From NCBI GenBank assembly GCA_022818135.1, contig JAFMSR010000001.1, positions 374,478 to 438,477 of the forward strand: a stretch of 64,000 nucleotides of DNA, in the 5' to 3' direction. The position numbers were made by a program, and so were the translations under genes. Origin of the DNA: Saxidomus purpurata. Its lineage: Eukaryota > Mollusca > Bivalvia > Venerida > Veneridae. Below the pieces are notes generated by a model that searched no databases, had not been told where the DNA came from, and saw nothing but the letters and a program-made list of their open reading frames with translations. This document shows, piece after piece, positions 1 through 12,358 of this stretch (its first letter is position 1; each line of letters opens with the position of its first letter).

Positions 1-52
1 AGTCAAATTAAAATTATTTTAATATTGCATGCAGTAATAAATCTGACTTTAC

Positions 53-189
53 CTGATTTGTTATAAAGAAGGTCACTAAACTGATCCTGGTATAAGCAGA
101 GCTTACACTGAAACAAATCTAATACGGTATGTAGACTGACGCTGTGTGCTGTTGTGCTGCAATGGAATTTTCTTCCTAATTTGTCTCTT
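53..189 (-). CDS. Carbohydrate sulfotransferase, second coding exon
   Basis: On the minus strand a TTAACAG acceptor precedes base 189 and a GTAAAG donor follows base 53. The exon is 137 bp and open only in the frame demanded by the first exon (phase 2 in, phase 1 out). Its 45 or so residues include a segment reading VLDLFQCKLC, which resembles the Cys-containing region after the PAPS loop in invertebrate carbohydrate sulfotransferases. The assignment rests on frame agreement, splice sites and order rather than on a catalytic motif, so it is less sure than the first exon. Confidence 0.62.
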
Positions 190-2056
190 CTGTTAAAATT
201 CAACATTGTTACAAGTATATAGACCTCTAATTGTTTATTAAAAATGTATGTTGACAATTTACAGAGACAGACAACAGTCTCTATTGAAATAACCGTATTG
301 AATTAAAACATTGGTGTGTTCGTTGCTTTTTTGTGCTAACTTCAATGCATAGTTAATGATTACCATAGTTGTTATTATGATAGCCCTATTATAACGATCC
401 ATAGGAAACAGACTATGGACGATGCTCCCACCTTTTATTGTCTGTAAGGTTAATTTGATACAGTATTTACTTTTACCTAAACTACAATTCACTTAAAGTA
501 CCATAGATCGTCAAAATATGATATCTTAAACTGTAAGACAGCATTTTCATATGTTGATTTACTCTTCAATAAGGTTTCATTTTTTAAATTTTTATACTCA
601 GAACATACATTCGATAGAAGCTGAAAATGCTGATTTACTTCAAAGTCAAATACATTATCTGCTCTTACTGGGGTTCAGTTCGATAAACCTGCATGTCTAC
701 CTTCACTCCTTAATAGTATCTGTTTGGAATCCAAAGAGGGAGATTTACCTTATTGATTTGCATTGATTGGTAACCAAAAGAAGATCAGTCACGGCGACAA
801 TTAGTATGACTAGCCTATTCACTTATAAGAAAGTAGTAATTTTACAACAAACAGACAGTTATTCCGCATGGTGTGTTGCCCTCTTATTAGCATTTTTCAT
901 TTCCATAGTATGTATCATAATTTTTGGTTATGTTAGCAGTTTTAGCTTAAAAAGTTTAATTATCAAAGTGTGAGGGACAGGGCTATAACATTACACATGT
1001 TTAGTCGAGAATTAACGACTACTTCGGGAAAAACTCAGAAAGTATCTTAGCTCCAATCGAGATACATTTCAGAAAGGCCGTAACTTCTTCATTTCTTGGG
1101 TTATCTGGCTGTTTATAGAGCTTATCCTAGATAACGTTCCCATACATTATCTGACACAATTTGGGATGGCTTGATAAAACATTTTAACCTAGAGGGCAGA
1201 CATTAAAATAAACAGCCCAACCCACTCTTTGTAATGGCATAAATTATACGCGCAGTCTAGAAACGTACAGTGACCATTTTGCGCTTTTCTCAAATAATTC
1301 TGTATGAATAACCCATAATCAAGTTATGAAAAAATTGTAAGTATTTCTTAGTGGGATCAATTATAGTTACGAAAGAAAATTGTGGAATTTAAGTGCTAAA
1401 TCAGGTGGGTAGCGTACATGTAGTTTGAATTGAAGCCCTATGTTATCACATTTGGATGACATATTTGTAAATATTGTTAATGCGGAATTTTAGCTATTCT
1501 TAAAGCGTCATAGTTAAGCATTTCTTAAATCTTTGTTACATGGTGCGTTTAGTTGTATTTTGTGAGAGAGGAAGGTCGGAACTCATGTTGATTTGCATTT
1601 TTGTGATGTAGAGTGATTGGATAATCAACAAAGTTTAGAAATTCACTTTGGGCATCCAACATCCTTAAATCCAAAAAGGAGTAAAGAGATAGCCAAAACA
1701 TGCAGCTGTTTACTTTGTATCAAGTTTAATAAAAACTGGAATCATGAAACCTTAGAATGTTGATCATCACGTGCATTTGATTGCCTGGGGTCTATCGAAC
1801 ATGTCACTCAATAGATAATCGACATTGATAAAACCAGTCAATCAATAAATTACATGACCGTTATAAAAGTCAGCAAAAATTAAGGATTATAATGTAAAGT
1901 GTGTACTGCATTAATGTTTTTCCGGATTATAATAGCATATTACAGATCATAAATTTTAATTCGGTATGCATTGCTGCAACTAAAACTGTATACAAGTTTC
2001 CACCTAGTATGCCATAAATTTTACTTACAATAAATGAAAGAAAAGGAATGTATTAC
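190..2056 (-). other. Probable sulfotransferase intron
   Basis: This 1.87-kb stretch lies between the two sulfotransferase exons. I see no coding region, RNA gene or clear repeat in it. Short open frames at 551-973 have no recognisable motif and look random. Confidence 0.5.
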
Positions 2057-2400
2057 CTTTCAATACAGGATGTTTTTCTAGTCTTACACAATTCATGTCC
2101 TTTGATGAATGTGTACTTGTACATTTTCCTTAGAGGTTCATATATGTAAAATGAATCGCTTCTAAATCCTATTAGTATCCCTAGGAATGTTGAACCTGAC
2201 CGCATATATGCATTAATCAGTATATAATTAACTTGATTACGTGCTTTGCTTTTGAATTCCTCGCTTCCATTTAAGGAGCGATTGTGTTCCTTTGTTAACA
2301 TTTTAACTAAATACGTAAGACCTTGGAAAAACATTATTGTACTTAAAACGATATATAATATCTTTCTTTTTATCTTTCTTGAAATTACATGATGACGCAT
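2057..2400 (-). CDS. Carbohydrate sulfotransferase, first coding exon
   Basis: The exon starts at ATG 2400 and ends at a GTAATA donor (bases 2056-2051). About residues 10-33 form a hydrophobic stretch after a basic N-terminus, as in type II Golgi membrane proteins. It is followed by a stem and the motif YMRSGSTFLG, which matches the 5'-phosphosulfate-binding loop (RSGSTF) that binds PAPS in Golgi carbohydrate sulfotransferases. FYIYEPL follows, a pattern usual in the CHST1-7 type. These enzymes transfer sulfate from PAPS to sugars in the Golgi lumen. The exon ends with two bases of a codon, and the exon at 189-53 supplies the third, so the frame continues. The rest of the catalytic domain, including the 3'-phosphate-binding motif, lies left of the window. 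The exact sugar substrate cannot be told. Confidence 0.8.
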
Positions 2401-2548
2401 AGTTTTCTTCTCTTTTCTGGCATCGATTTGAAAACATTGCTGAAGGATTATTTTATATATGTTATATGCTTTTACACAACATTGATCAAAAATTATTTTT
2501 CTAGCATTGTCAGTGAATATTGTTTAGAACATGTAGGCAGATGAATTT

Positions 2549-5130
2549 TTAGATAGATAGATAGATTTATTTCAACATAAAATGTACAATTTACATGGCA
2601 ACTTATAATTAAAACATACAATAAAACAATAAACAAACATGTATGAATTAATATAGCCATGCCAATCAACATTATATGTTAAGGATAACACAAAAAAGAG
2701 CTAAAACAAACTCTTATTTCCATTGTGGTCCTTAAGATATAGTATTGTATGACATAGGAAGATACAATTTATCACAGTAAAAAATCACAGCAAAATGCCT
2801 TAAGAGAAGTTTGTATAAAAACCCTGATTGAAAGACATTAAAAAAGTCAAGTTAAGCTTAAAAAATGTTCCTTAACCTTGCATTTAAATGAATACAAAGT
2901 AGTTGCATCCCTCACATTTTGTGGCAGACTGTTCCATAGACAACAACCATTGTATGCAAATGATTTTTTTCAAAACTTTTGACCACAGGAGCATATCTCT
3001 TACTATCTGACATAGAAAAACCTGTACCATCAAAGGAGGGATATGCCTTTGCTCTAAACCTTGTGGGATAATCATGAACAGTATTGATAGGGGTAAAGTG
3101 CTCACTTAAATATGAAGGGGCAACATTAGAATTAATTTTATAAACATGACAGAGAGTTATCTGATTAACTCTACTTGAAACTGGTAACCAGTTCAGACGT
3201 GAAAAATGCTCAATTCCAATATGTGACATTGGATGTAAATTCAACACAAAGCGTATAAGTTTATTTTTGTGTGACCTGTAACTTGTTTTTTAATTCCTGT
3301 GTTAAACTATTAAACCAGGTAGAAGAGGCATAGTCAAAATACATTGTATAAGTGATGTAACTAACAGTTTTTTTGTATGCAGAGTGAGAAATTCACTTTT
3401 ACGGTACAGGAATTTTAACCGAGCATTGGTTTCTTAATTACAGACCTAGCCATAGACTCAAAAGACAAATTTTGATCAATGGTAGCACCAAGATATTTAA
3501 CTGAAGATTTGGATTCAATGGATTGACCATTGCAATTTATTTCAAGATTTGCTTGTTTTTTTAACCTTTGCGTTGACCCAAATAAAATAGATTCTGTCTT
3601 ACCAAGATGAAGAGATAGTTTATTACATATGAGCCATTGACTGACAATATTCAGGTCCTGACTTAAGAAATTTTCAATATCATACTTGTTTTTGGCAGAC
3701 ACAAGAATTGCTGAGTCATCAGCATAGAGAAGCAGTTTGTTTTTTACAACAGCTGACATGTCATTCACATAAATAAGAAAAAGCAGAGGACCTAATATAG
3801 ATCCCTGGGACACACCACATGTTATATTGGCAGATGAAGACAAAGTACATGATATTTCAACCAACTGACGTCTATCAGACAAATAGGAAGAAAACCATCC
3901 GATAGAGGATTCTGTGAGACCCAATGCTCTTAGTTTCATTAAAAAGAATTGAGTGATTGACGGTATCAAATGCTTTTTGGAGATCTAATAGAACCATACC
4001 CCAAGATGACCTTTATCCATCTGAAAACGAATATAGTCTGTGAGGTGAATAAGGCATGTATCAGTTGAAAACCCATGTCTAAAACCTGACTGATATTCAT
4101 ACAAAAGACTATTTTGGACAAGGTACTGTTCTAATTGATCATAAATGACTCGTTCAATGACCTTAGATACAATACTAAGGATAGAAACTGGACGATAATT
4201 CCCGACATCGGTTTTATCATTCTTCTTGTATAAAGGCACCACACGAGCAGACTTAAGTTCATCTGGGACAGTACCTTGTATAATTGACAGGTTTATAACA
4301 TGTGAAGTGGACCAGCAATAATAGAGGCTGAGTCTTTAACAAAACGTGAGGGAATCCATCTAAACCTGTCGCCTTATTTGGACAAAGATTGGTTAGGTAC
4401 TTCAGAACCTTACTTTCAGAAACAATTGAAAATGTAAAACTATCAGGCTTTACACCTTTAGAAGAATAAAAATTAAAAAACAAAATTCCTACCAAAATTA
4501 TTAACACAATTAGGTAATTTGCTCACAAGTTTATCTGCAACAGAGGTGTAAAATGAGTTAAATGTTTCTGCCACCTTGAGTTTATCGAAACAAATGTTAC
4601 CGTCAATGGTCAGTCCAATATTACTTGAGCACTGATTATTCTTACTTGGTAAACCTAGATCTTTTAGCCTTTTCCATAAAGACTTAGAGTCATTTTTTTT
4701 GTTTTCTAGAGAAGATTTAAAAAAATTCTTTTTCGCATTCCTAATAACAGTATTTGCCTTGTTTCTTGAGGACTTGAAAAGATTAAAATTTTCTTCAGAT
4801 TTGTCATTATTATAATTATAAAAAGCCTTATCCCTAGCCTTAATACATTCTAAAACTTCAGAGTCTACCCATTCTTCAGTTCTTTGTTTAATGCGAACAG
4901 ATTTGAGCGGAGCAATAGTATCTAAAGTAGAGACAAAAATTGATTTAAAAATTGTTCCAAGCACTGTTTACATTATCACAATATAAAACTGATGACCAGT
5001 CTGAACCTAGTAGAGATTGCTGAAAACTTCCTTTATTATAGTGCTTTAAAGAACGAACAGTAGCAGTATTGTGTTTTCCAATAAATTCACAAGAAACTTT
5101 TCTGGTACAGAAAGTCATCATATGACATTT
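2549..5130 (-). pseudogene. Non-LTR retrotransposon (LINE) ORF2 remnant with reverse transcriptase
   Basis: Successive minus-strand frames make up one decayed LINE. 4964-4473 holds the linker before the reverse transcriptase, with KSLWKRLKDL and FNSFYTSVADKL. 4242-3985 holds the fingers (VPLYKKNDKTDVGNYRPVS and a GFRHGFST segment). 3969-3415 holds motif B (SQGSILGPLLF) and the catalytic YADD (LLYADDSAIL). 3247-2912 holds the C-terminal region (LNWLPVSSRV). Frame changes near 4950, 4480, 4250, 3975 and 3410 break the ORF. The 5' end is truncated near 5130, so no endonuclease is present. The element's 3' end is an (ATCT)n tail at 2549-2570, typical of CR1/Rex1/jockey-type LINEs. It is inactive. 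Confidence 0.88.
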
Positions 5131-5433
5131 TGAATGTAAGTTTTAGTTTACATTAAGTGTCTCAATCTTATGATTTATATTTTTGTTTTTAATGCATTGT
5201 CTAAATAGTCCTGCTTATCGGCATCATTTTTATTTCTTTTATTTGATATTAAAAGGTATCAGCACCACAATTACTAATGCTTAATGATTGTCTTAATCAT
5301 AAATTAAAATTCACAATGCTGTTAAGTCTATGTGCAGGGTCGACAATCAGTGTAAGTATACATAGATAAACAGATATGAGAAAGACACAAAAGACAATTA
5401 GTGTAGTCTCATCACTGCGAAAAATATAATTAT

Positions 5434-6100
5434 ATACGGGAGTGTACGGGACTCCCTATATTAGCAATATACGGGAAAGTATACGGAAAACTTAGAATAC
5501 GGTGGTGTACAGGATCGTATAAGGTGCAAGCCCGTATATTACTAATATACGGTAATCAGTATACATATATATACGGGAAATGTGATAGCACAATTTCTAT
5601 TAAAATACGAGATCGTTCATCTAAATCCGAATATTCCTTACATACGGAAGTCCATATAATTGCAAAAACGAAAATATTGATATACGAAAGACCGTTTACT
5701 ACTAAAATACGGTATTGCGTATACTCATGAATACGGGAAACTAGATATACTATCCCGTATATGACTGAAATACGGAATTGTGAACACAAGTCCGTATACA
5801 TACATGTATTATGAAAATACGGCAGTCCGTACACGTAAAAATACGAGAATCTAGATATACAACCACGTATATTCTGAAATACTTGAGACCGTATACTGCT
5901 TTAATACGACATTGCGTATACTCACAAATACGGAAAATTAGATATACTATCCCGTATATGACTGAAATACGGGATTGTGCACACAAGTCCGTATATTCTG
6001 AAAATACGGCAGTCCGTACACGTAAAAATACGGGAATCTACATATACAACCACGTATATTATGAAATACGGTAGTCCGTATACGGCTAAAATACGGTATT
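5434..6100. repeat. Degenerate tandem array of TACGG-containing palindromic monomers
   Basis: Roughly twenty 28-35-bp monomers alternate CCGTATA and AATACGG, so each unit is partly self-complementary. A higher-order period is visible: GATATACTATCCCGTATATG occurs at 5744 and again at 5941 (197 bp apart), and a sister stretch containing ACAACCACGTATATT repeats about 187 bp apart. Several frames stay open across the array (5556-5834 minus, 5811-6074 plus), but they simply read the repeat and are not proposed as genes. Confidence 0.85.
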
Positions 6101-6952
6101 GTGTGTAATTTTAAAAGACTGGTAGCATTAACATTAAATACTTATGGATCTTTTCTAAGGGTTAAATTACATTAAAATAGTAGTGACCTTTAAAAATCTT
6201 TTTTTCTCTAGAAAATATCGCTGTTTCCTGGAGGGTCAATTTTAGCATATGGCTATTTCCGAAGAAAATCCGCCTAGCAGTATATGAAATTATATGTATA
6301 ATGAAGCGCTAAGGTCCATAGTATATAAAATATAACATTGATTTTAATTTTTCTCCCTTCTCTTAGAATAATCTTAGATTTTCAAAGAGATGTAAAAGCA
6401 TTGGTCAAAATGATGGGTCGGACCACCGTCGCAACTTTTAATACTATAAAATAACACACAAAAACTGTTCCAAAAGCTTGTTTAATTCAAAAACGCCGTT
6501 TCAAGCAAAGACAATTTACCCCAACCCACTTGACACCCATTAAAAATATCTATACAAGAATCCATTATCAAATATTATACTTGAATATTTGTGCCAATGT
6601 GTAAACTTCAAGAAAAGAATATACAGATCTTGAAGTATCTTCCCTTCCATAGGCCAGATATAAGTATATGTAGAACATATAATGAAATTAAAAAAATTTA
6701 TCAATAAATCGTTAAAAACGAACGTCTTTTTTCTGAAAGTGTCTGATTGTTATACAAGTTAGTAGGAACATTTTAGATAAAAATTTCACTTGTAGTTGAG
6801 AAATTGTACCTCCATTTCCCCTTCGAAATATCTCCATTACGCCGAGGTAGAACACAAAATGAAAGTACAAAGATTACTACATGTATTTAATCTTTAGAAA
6901 TACACTTTTCTTTCTTAAGTTCTGCGTGAAAATGTTTTATTATTATACAAAT
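6101..6952. other. No gene recognised
   Basis: AT-rich sequence between the tandem array and the first assembly gap. I see no coding or RNA feature. Confidence 0.5.
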
Positions 6953-7452
6953 NNNNNNNNNNNNNNNNNNNNNNNNNNNNNNNNNNNNNNNNNNNNNNNN
7001 NNNNNNNNNNNNNNNNNNNNNNNNNNNNNNNNNNNNNNNNNNNNNNNNNNNNNNNNNNNNNNNNNNNNNNNNNNNNNNNNNNNNNNNNNNNNNNNNNNNN
7101 NNNNNNNNNNNNNNNNNNNNNNNNNNNNNNNNNNNNNNNNNNNNNNNNNNNNNNNNNNNNNNNNNNNNNNNNNNNNNNNNNNNNNNNNNNNNNNNNNNNN
7201 NNNNNNNNNNNNNNNNNNNNNNNNNNNNNNNNNNNNNNNNNNNNNNNNNNNNNNNNNNNNNNNNNNNNNNNNNNNNNNNNNNNNNNNNNNNNNNNNNNNN
7301 NNNNNNNNNNNNNNNNNNNNNNNNNNNNNNNNNNNNNNNNNNNNNNNNNNNNNNNNNNNNNNNNNNNNNNNNNNNNNNNNNNNNNNNNNNNNNNNNNNNN
7401 NNNNNNNNNNNNNNNNNNNNNNNNNNNNNNNNNNNNNNNNNNNNNNNNNNNN
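6953..7452. other. Assembly gap (500 N)
   Basis: Exactly 500 N, a conventional gap size, so the true length is unknown. Open frames that cross it are artefacts. Confidence 0.99.
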
Positions 7453-8197
7453 TACATTAATGCTATCTTTACCTTCGTTTCTCCCGAGTCAAAACGGGTT
7501 ACGGAACAAGATCTCATTACAGTTGATCAAGTTCCTTTTTCATGAATCCCAGTGGAATGTAGTTTTTTGAAAATGAAAACATTGTCATTGACACTAATAA
7601 GTCTACTCTTCAAATTAATGGTATTTCTTTCTGCAACTAACGGCTGCTGAAAGGACATTCATGTACAAATTCAACCTCTGGAATGACGAAAAAAAATACC
7701 GCCAGACAAGAGGAAAATCTGAAAACAAATGTCCTTTTCTATCCTGTTTAGCCTAGGTATCACTACTGTAGTCCTATTTCAATTGTCTTGAAATAATGTG
7801 AAGTCCTACTCCAATAAAACGCGGTTTATCCTTATGTCTACCAAAACATCAATGTCTCGGTGACGTAGGCTTGAACTGATTACGTAATAAAATCAAAAAG
7901 GGACCAGTTTAACGGAAATTAATTATTATGTGAATGCAAATAATACAAAATTCCATATTATACTTTGCTCCCGGGTCGAAAACACCGTAAGCCACATGAT
8001 TATTTTTCTTTCAATTCAATTACTGAGAGAAAACTAAGATCGGCTGATTACGAGCGCCTTACGGAATCATACGAACGTAAAAGGTTTAGGGGCTCCCAAG
8101 GGTATCGACTTTTTATCATTTATAAATATAACAATATTTTGACAACAATTCAGGAAGTTTTCTTGTCTTCCAAACAAATCTGCGGTATTATATATTC

Positions 8198-8321
8198 GTT
8201 ATACAGATTCTTGACGGTGTATACGGACTCGTATAGCCTGTTCGTGCGCCTAACGGCTCGGGCTAATATCGGCACGAACAGGCTATACGAGTCCGTATAC
8301 ACCGTCAAGAATCTGTATAAC
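8198..8321. repeat. Perfect 50-bp inverted repeat with 24-bp spacer
   Basis: Bases 8198-8247 are the exact reverse complement of 8272-8321. The spacer is 8248-8271. The transcript would form a long perfect hairpin. The arms contain TATACGGACTCGTATA, which recalls the TACGG motifs of the array at 5.4-6.1 kb. An open frame (7965-8324) runs through it by chance. Confidence 0.93.
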
Positions 8322-8329
8322 TAATAGTA

Positions 8330-9950
8330 TACAAATGTATTACACGCTGCAAGCTATATAAAAAAAACACTGGAATGATTTTAACATTTTTTTAATTAAC
8401 GAATGTGCGCATTGATCTGTATCTTTGACATTTCAAGCAGGTAAGCTGTATTTTTGTATATCAGATGAGTTTAACGACCACGTTGGTTATTTTTAAATGA
8501 TTAAATCGCTTTTGATATCATCCTATAAATTTCGTATATTTGATGGGTACATCCTCACTCCCGCACAAAAGCTATTTTGTACGGGACGAGCACACTAGCT
8601 TTTAGCAAGTCCTGCAACAGTCGCAAAATATCCAGTTTTCAGTGTTCCGGAGGCATACTGGTGTAAGAATATTTGTGACATGTATGTTGTTTATTTATTT
8701 TGTAAAACCAATGAATAAAATAGAATATATTAAGCATGTAATCATAGCTGACCATTTGACTTCTGTTACTCGAAGTTTCTACGTAAAAATACGGTCTGCT
8801 TTCGTGATTTGCGTATACGAAATGTGCATATACGAAATTCTTTAGAAAATATAGACGCAGGTACCGATGTCCTCTATAAGTCTTTCATTAATACTTTTTG
8901 TTGCCTATAGTAGTTTGGATCTTGTAGCACTTTATAAGGTCATGACACTTAAAATATAAAAATATAAAATATCTAACAATATAATCATCTAATTCTATGA
9001 AAATAAATTATTAAAAGTGATAAAACCAAATGCTTATATGTGCTGTTAAATAATGTATTTAATTATATATTTCTCCGTCGTTAACACTAACAATTAGAAA
9101 TAATTCCAACAAATATTTTGAATATTGTCTGTGGCTTGTATGTATTTGTTTTTCTGTATTGTAATACGACATATAAACGTATACATTGTTTTCAATTAAG
9201 CGCAGTGCAAATATTTGCACACGTGAAAGTTATACAATATAAAATTTTATTCATTTCTTGTACTTAAGTGGTACAATCAGTAGGAGAAAACATGAAATAG
9301 CAACTATATTAAAATTATTACATTTTAAATTTATAACAATTGCAATAGATTTCATAAGAAAATGACTGAAAGATTAGAAAAACTGATTTGTAATATTGTT
9401 TGTTACTAACTAATACTGACGTCTTAAATAAAAGTGCTGAAAGCAGTCAGAGAAAAACTTGTATAGGCTGCGGATGTCTTTATTAGACATAGCTGGGCTT
9501 TAAGTTAGCACGATCGATTATCATAATTATGCGCTGCCGGCTTTTATTAGTAATGATATTTGAAATTAAAGTGCTTAAAGTAATTCAAGAAAACATTACA
9601 AGTGAGCAACAGGTGTTTGGAAAGCTTGCGTTAAAAATATATGTACAATAATATACTAACAGTTCGGAGGTTTTTTTTCTGCTTTTTTATCCACTTTAGT
9701 GTATATATAAATGCATTGTAGATTTTCCTTCTGACTTCAATGTAGTATGAATGTTATTATTTGTTTGTTTTCTTGTTTGAACATTTTCATTTTTGAGGAA
9801 AAGGCAGTGATATGTATGTTTGAATATATTCATCGTGTCTTTTATATCTTAAGTCTCTGAATTAACACTTTTAAGATAGATATGATACCCTTTTCAGAAA
9901 AAATATCGTCTCCAGTCGCAATTTACCTTTAGATATACTCTAAAAGATTT
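8330..9950. other. No gene recognised
   Basis: AT-rich intergenic sequence. I find no coding motif, tRNA or clear repeat. The open frame at 8642-8845 has no recognisable feature. Confidence 0.5.
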
Positions 9951-9952
9951 TT

Positions 9953-10536
9953 ATGGGTAGTATTTCAATATGCACGTACAATGTGCGAGGTTTAGCTAAT
10001 ATTAAAAAAGGCAACACATTTTTCAATGGTTAGAAGATAAGAATTATTCTATTTGTTTGCTTCAAGAAACGCATTCCACACACGACAGAGTAGATAGATG
10101 GAAACAAGAATGGAAAGGGGATTGTTTTTTTTTCAGTGGCAACAAAGAAAATAAGTCGGGAGTAGAAATTTTATTCAATAAATCACTGCCGAAAAATAAT
10201 ATAATTTATAAAGAAATAATTAGTGGGAGACTTATTTCGGTCGAATTTACTTAGAATGAAAAGAAAATGACTATTTATAATGTGTGTGGTCCAAATGAAG
10301 ATAACACAACCATATTCCAAGATTTAGAAGATGAACTATTAAAAGAATGTAACACTAGCGTAAAACTCGGAGGAGATTTATATACAATTATGAATACAAA
10401 ACTAGACAAAAAGAACGGTAGAGATGGTACGCACATACGCTGTGGGAACATAATTGAGCAGATTATAGAATCCGCAAATCTTGTTGACATTTGGCGGTAC
10501 AAAAAGCCTCAACTAAAACTGATACATCTAGTGTAA
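9953..10536 (+). pseudogene. LINE endonuclease-domain fragment
   Basis: The fragment reads as the N-terminus of a LINE ORF2 apurinic-type endonuclease. ICTYNVRGL follows the ATG at 9953. After a one-base frameshift in the A-run near 10006 come LLQETHST (the catalytic Glu motif), then IYNVCGPNED, KLGGDLYTIMN (degenerate GGDFN) and LVDIWR. The last two thirds of the ORF are absent: similarity stops near 10510 and no reverse transcriptase follows. A stop at 10252-10254 also breaks the frame. It is a dead 5' fragment of an L1/Tx1-like element, unlike the usual 5'-truncated copies. Confidence 0.82.
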
Positions 10537-11762
10537 CTTAAGCTCCCATTTTATGAATGTGTAAGAACTAGATAGCGGATCTTTTATGTTAAAGTCTCAG
10601 AGGCACTTTGCATTTGCTACTAGATAGAAAATCGTAACTGGAATAATAATGAATATGTATTCTATCAATGTCAACATGTGCCTTTCTTTCGTTTTCAAGT
10701 TGTTTCTTCATGAAAAAGAATTTAAAATACTACGCTATGTTTCTAACGTGTACATGTACTTACTTATGTATAAAGCAACATTAAGAATGTGTCCGGTTCA
10801 ATAATAAAATTTAATTTCACCAATAAGATATATATTTAAATAAAAAACAATTGTATTGTACCATCACAAGTGCTCCTGGGACTTTAAGTGCGATGTCATT
10901 GACAGTTACATGTATGCATTTTGTTCTGCCATATTAAGAAAGCCTCTTTGCAAAAAAGACCGGTTTTCACAAAAAGGACATATGGGTTTTTTTAATGATT
11001 CTCTATACCTTAATATTTATTATGAATAAATGAACATTTAAAAAAGTTTACCATCTTTTATTTAACATTTAAATTTTAAGGATAACAATATGAAATTAAC
11101 ATTATAAATCCAGTTCAATAATTATGTCAAATACATTCGTAGAGTTATGTACTCTTGTCTGTTGCTGAAGAGAATAATGGTAAATTTAATTTTAAGTTGG
11201 CAATACAAAGAAACAGTTAAACATAAACTCTAGAGAGCTTTTGAAACCAACATATAATAACAAGTGAATAAGATCAACAATGCACTAGAGCGTATTTTAT
11301 TGACATCATTTTTAATAACACTATCATCTGCAAAGCAAGTACAGAAAAAGCAAGTTTAATTATCACAATAGAGGTACAACCACATTTAATCTAATACACA
11401 CACTTTAATTTATAAAATCTTGTGTTCAATGAAAATTAGCTCAATACAAATCGTTCATTTCGCTGGTCATGTACATAAATGACAATATGAGGTAAACACA
11501 ATGAATCATTTGTATAAATCTGCGCATTTGTAACATGTATACACTATGTTAAATAACAACAATTTAATATGAAAACAGTTTAAGAAGAATATATATTAAG
11601 ATAGGCAACACCTTTCAATTGTTGATATTGTACATGCAACAGACATTGGACAGTCATCTTTCTGACAAAGTAGCTTACCCTTTATAATTTGTGCTCTGGG
11701 TAACTTAACATGATATTTTAAACATTTCTTAATTCAGCAGATAACTTCCATTCTCTATTTAG
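10537..11762. other. Unassigned sequence upstream of the Harbinger exon
   Basis: I see no clear ORF. If the Harbinger transposase once had upstream exons (helix-turn-helix and first catalytic Asp), they should lie here, but I could not identify them. Confidence 0.4.
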
Positions 11763-11874
11763 ATGGTGTGTGATGCAGAGTATAGATTCACAAACTGTGT
11801 AGCTAAATGGCCTGGCTCTGTTAATGACTCAATGATATGTAGGAATTCTCCAATAAAAAGAAACATGGAAAATG
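11763..11874 (+). pseudogene. PIF/Harbinger (HARBI1-like) transposase, internal exon
   Basis: The exon is bounded by a CTCTATTTAG acceptor and a G|GTATGT donor. It encodes CDAEYRFTNCVAKWPGSVND, matching the Harbinger DDE segment around WPGSxHD, whose Asp is catalytic. It ends with one codon base, which joins in frame to the exon at 12359. It belongs with the damaged exon downstream and so counts as part of a pseudogene. Confidence 0.82.
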
Positions 11875-12358
11875 GTATGTCTTTTTCCTAGTTTGTGAGA
11901 AATACACATCAAATAGACCTTACATAAAAATGCTTACAAATTTATATTTTTCTTCTCTGTTCAGTATTATGTATATTAAATATTAACCTGCATATAACAA
12001 AAACCTTACACAAGTGTAAATATGGTCTCAAAATAGTCAAACTGCTTTCACTTGGTCAATAGTATGTGAAGTGTTGGTTTAGACAGTATTTGTTCAATAA
12101 ATGCATATACAATATTTCTGTCAGATAACAGCAAGGATCGAGTAGAAAACTCTGAGCTTATTTAAGAACTCTCTCCTTAAGTGTTCAATGCTTGTTTGTT
12201 AGTAAGTAATATATAAGCATCAACATTTAAAAAGAAACAAAATATACCTTTATATAATAGTAGCCGAAGCATGCATGAGAAAATATTCTCTTTGTAATTA
12301 TGATATCTATTAACAGCTTTATTGATCACAGTAACCAAAAGGTATTAATTAATTTCAG

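Noticed and set aside
5556..6074. Tyr/Ile-rich open frames in both directions
   Set aside because: They arise because the TACGG array is palindromic and stop-poor. There is no sign of a real protein.
6881..7570. Long open frames across the first N run
   Set aside because: They consist of unknown residues from the gap and have no supported coding sequence on either side. The same holds for the frames across 20554-21187.
7965..8324. 119-codon open frame
   Set aside because: Its last third is the perfect inverted repeat and the rest has no motif, so it is most likely a chance frame.
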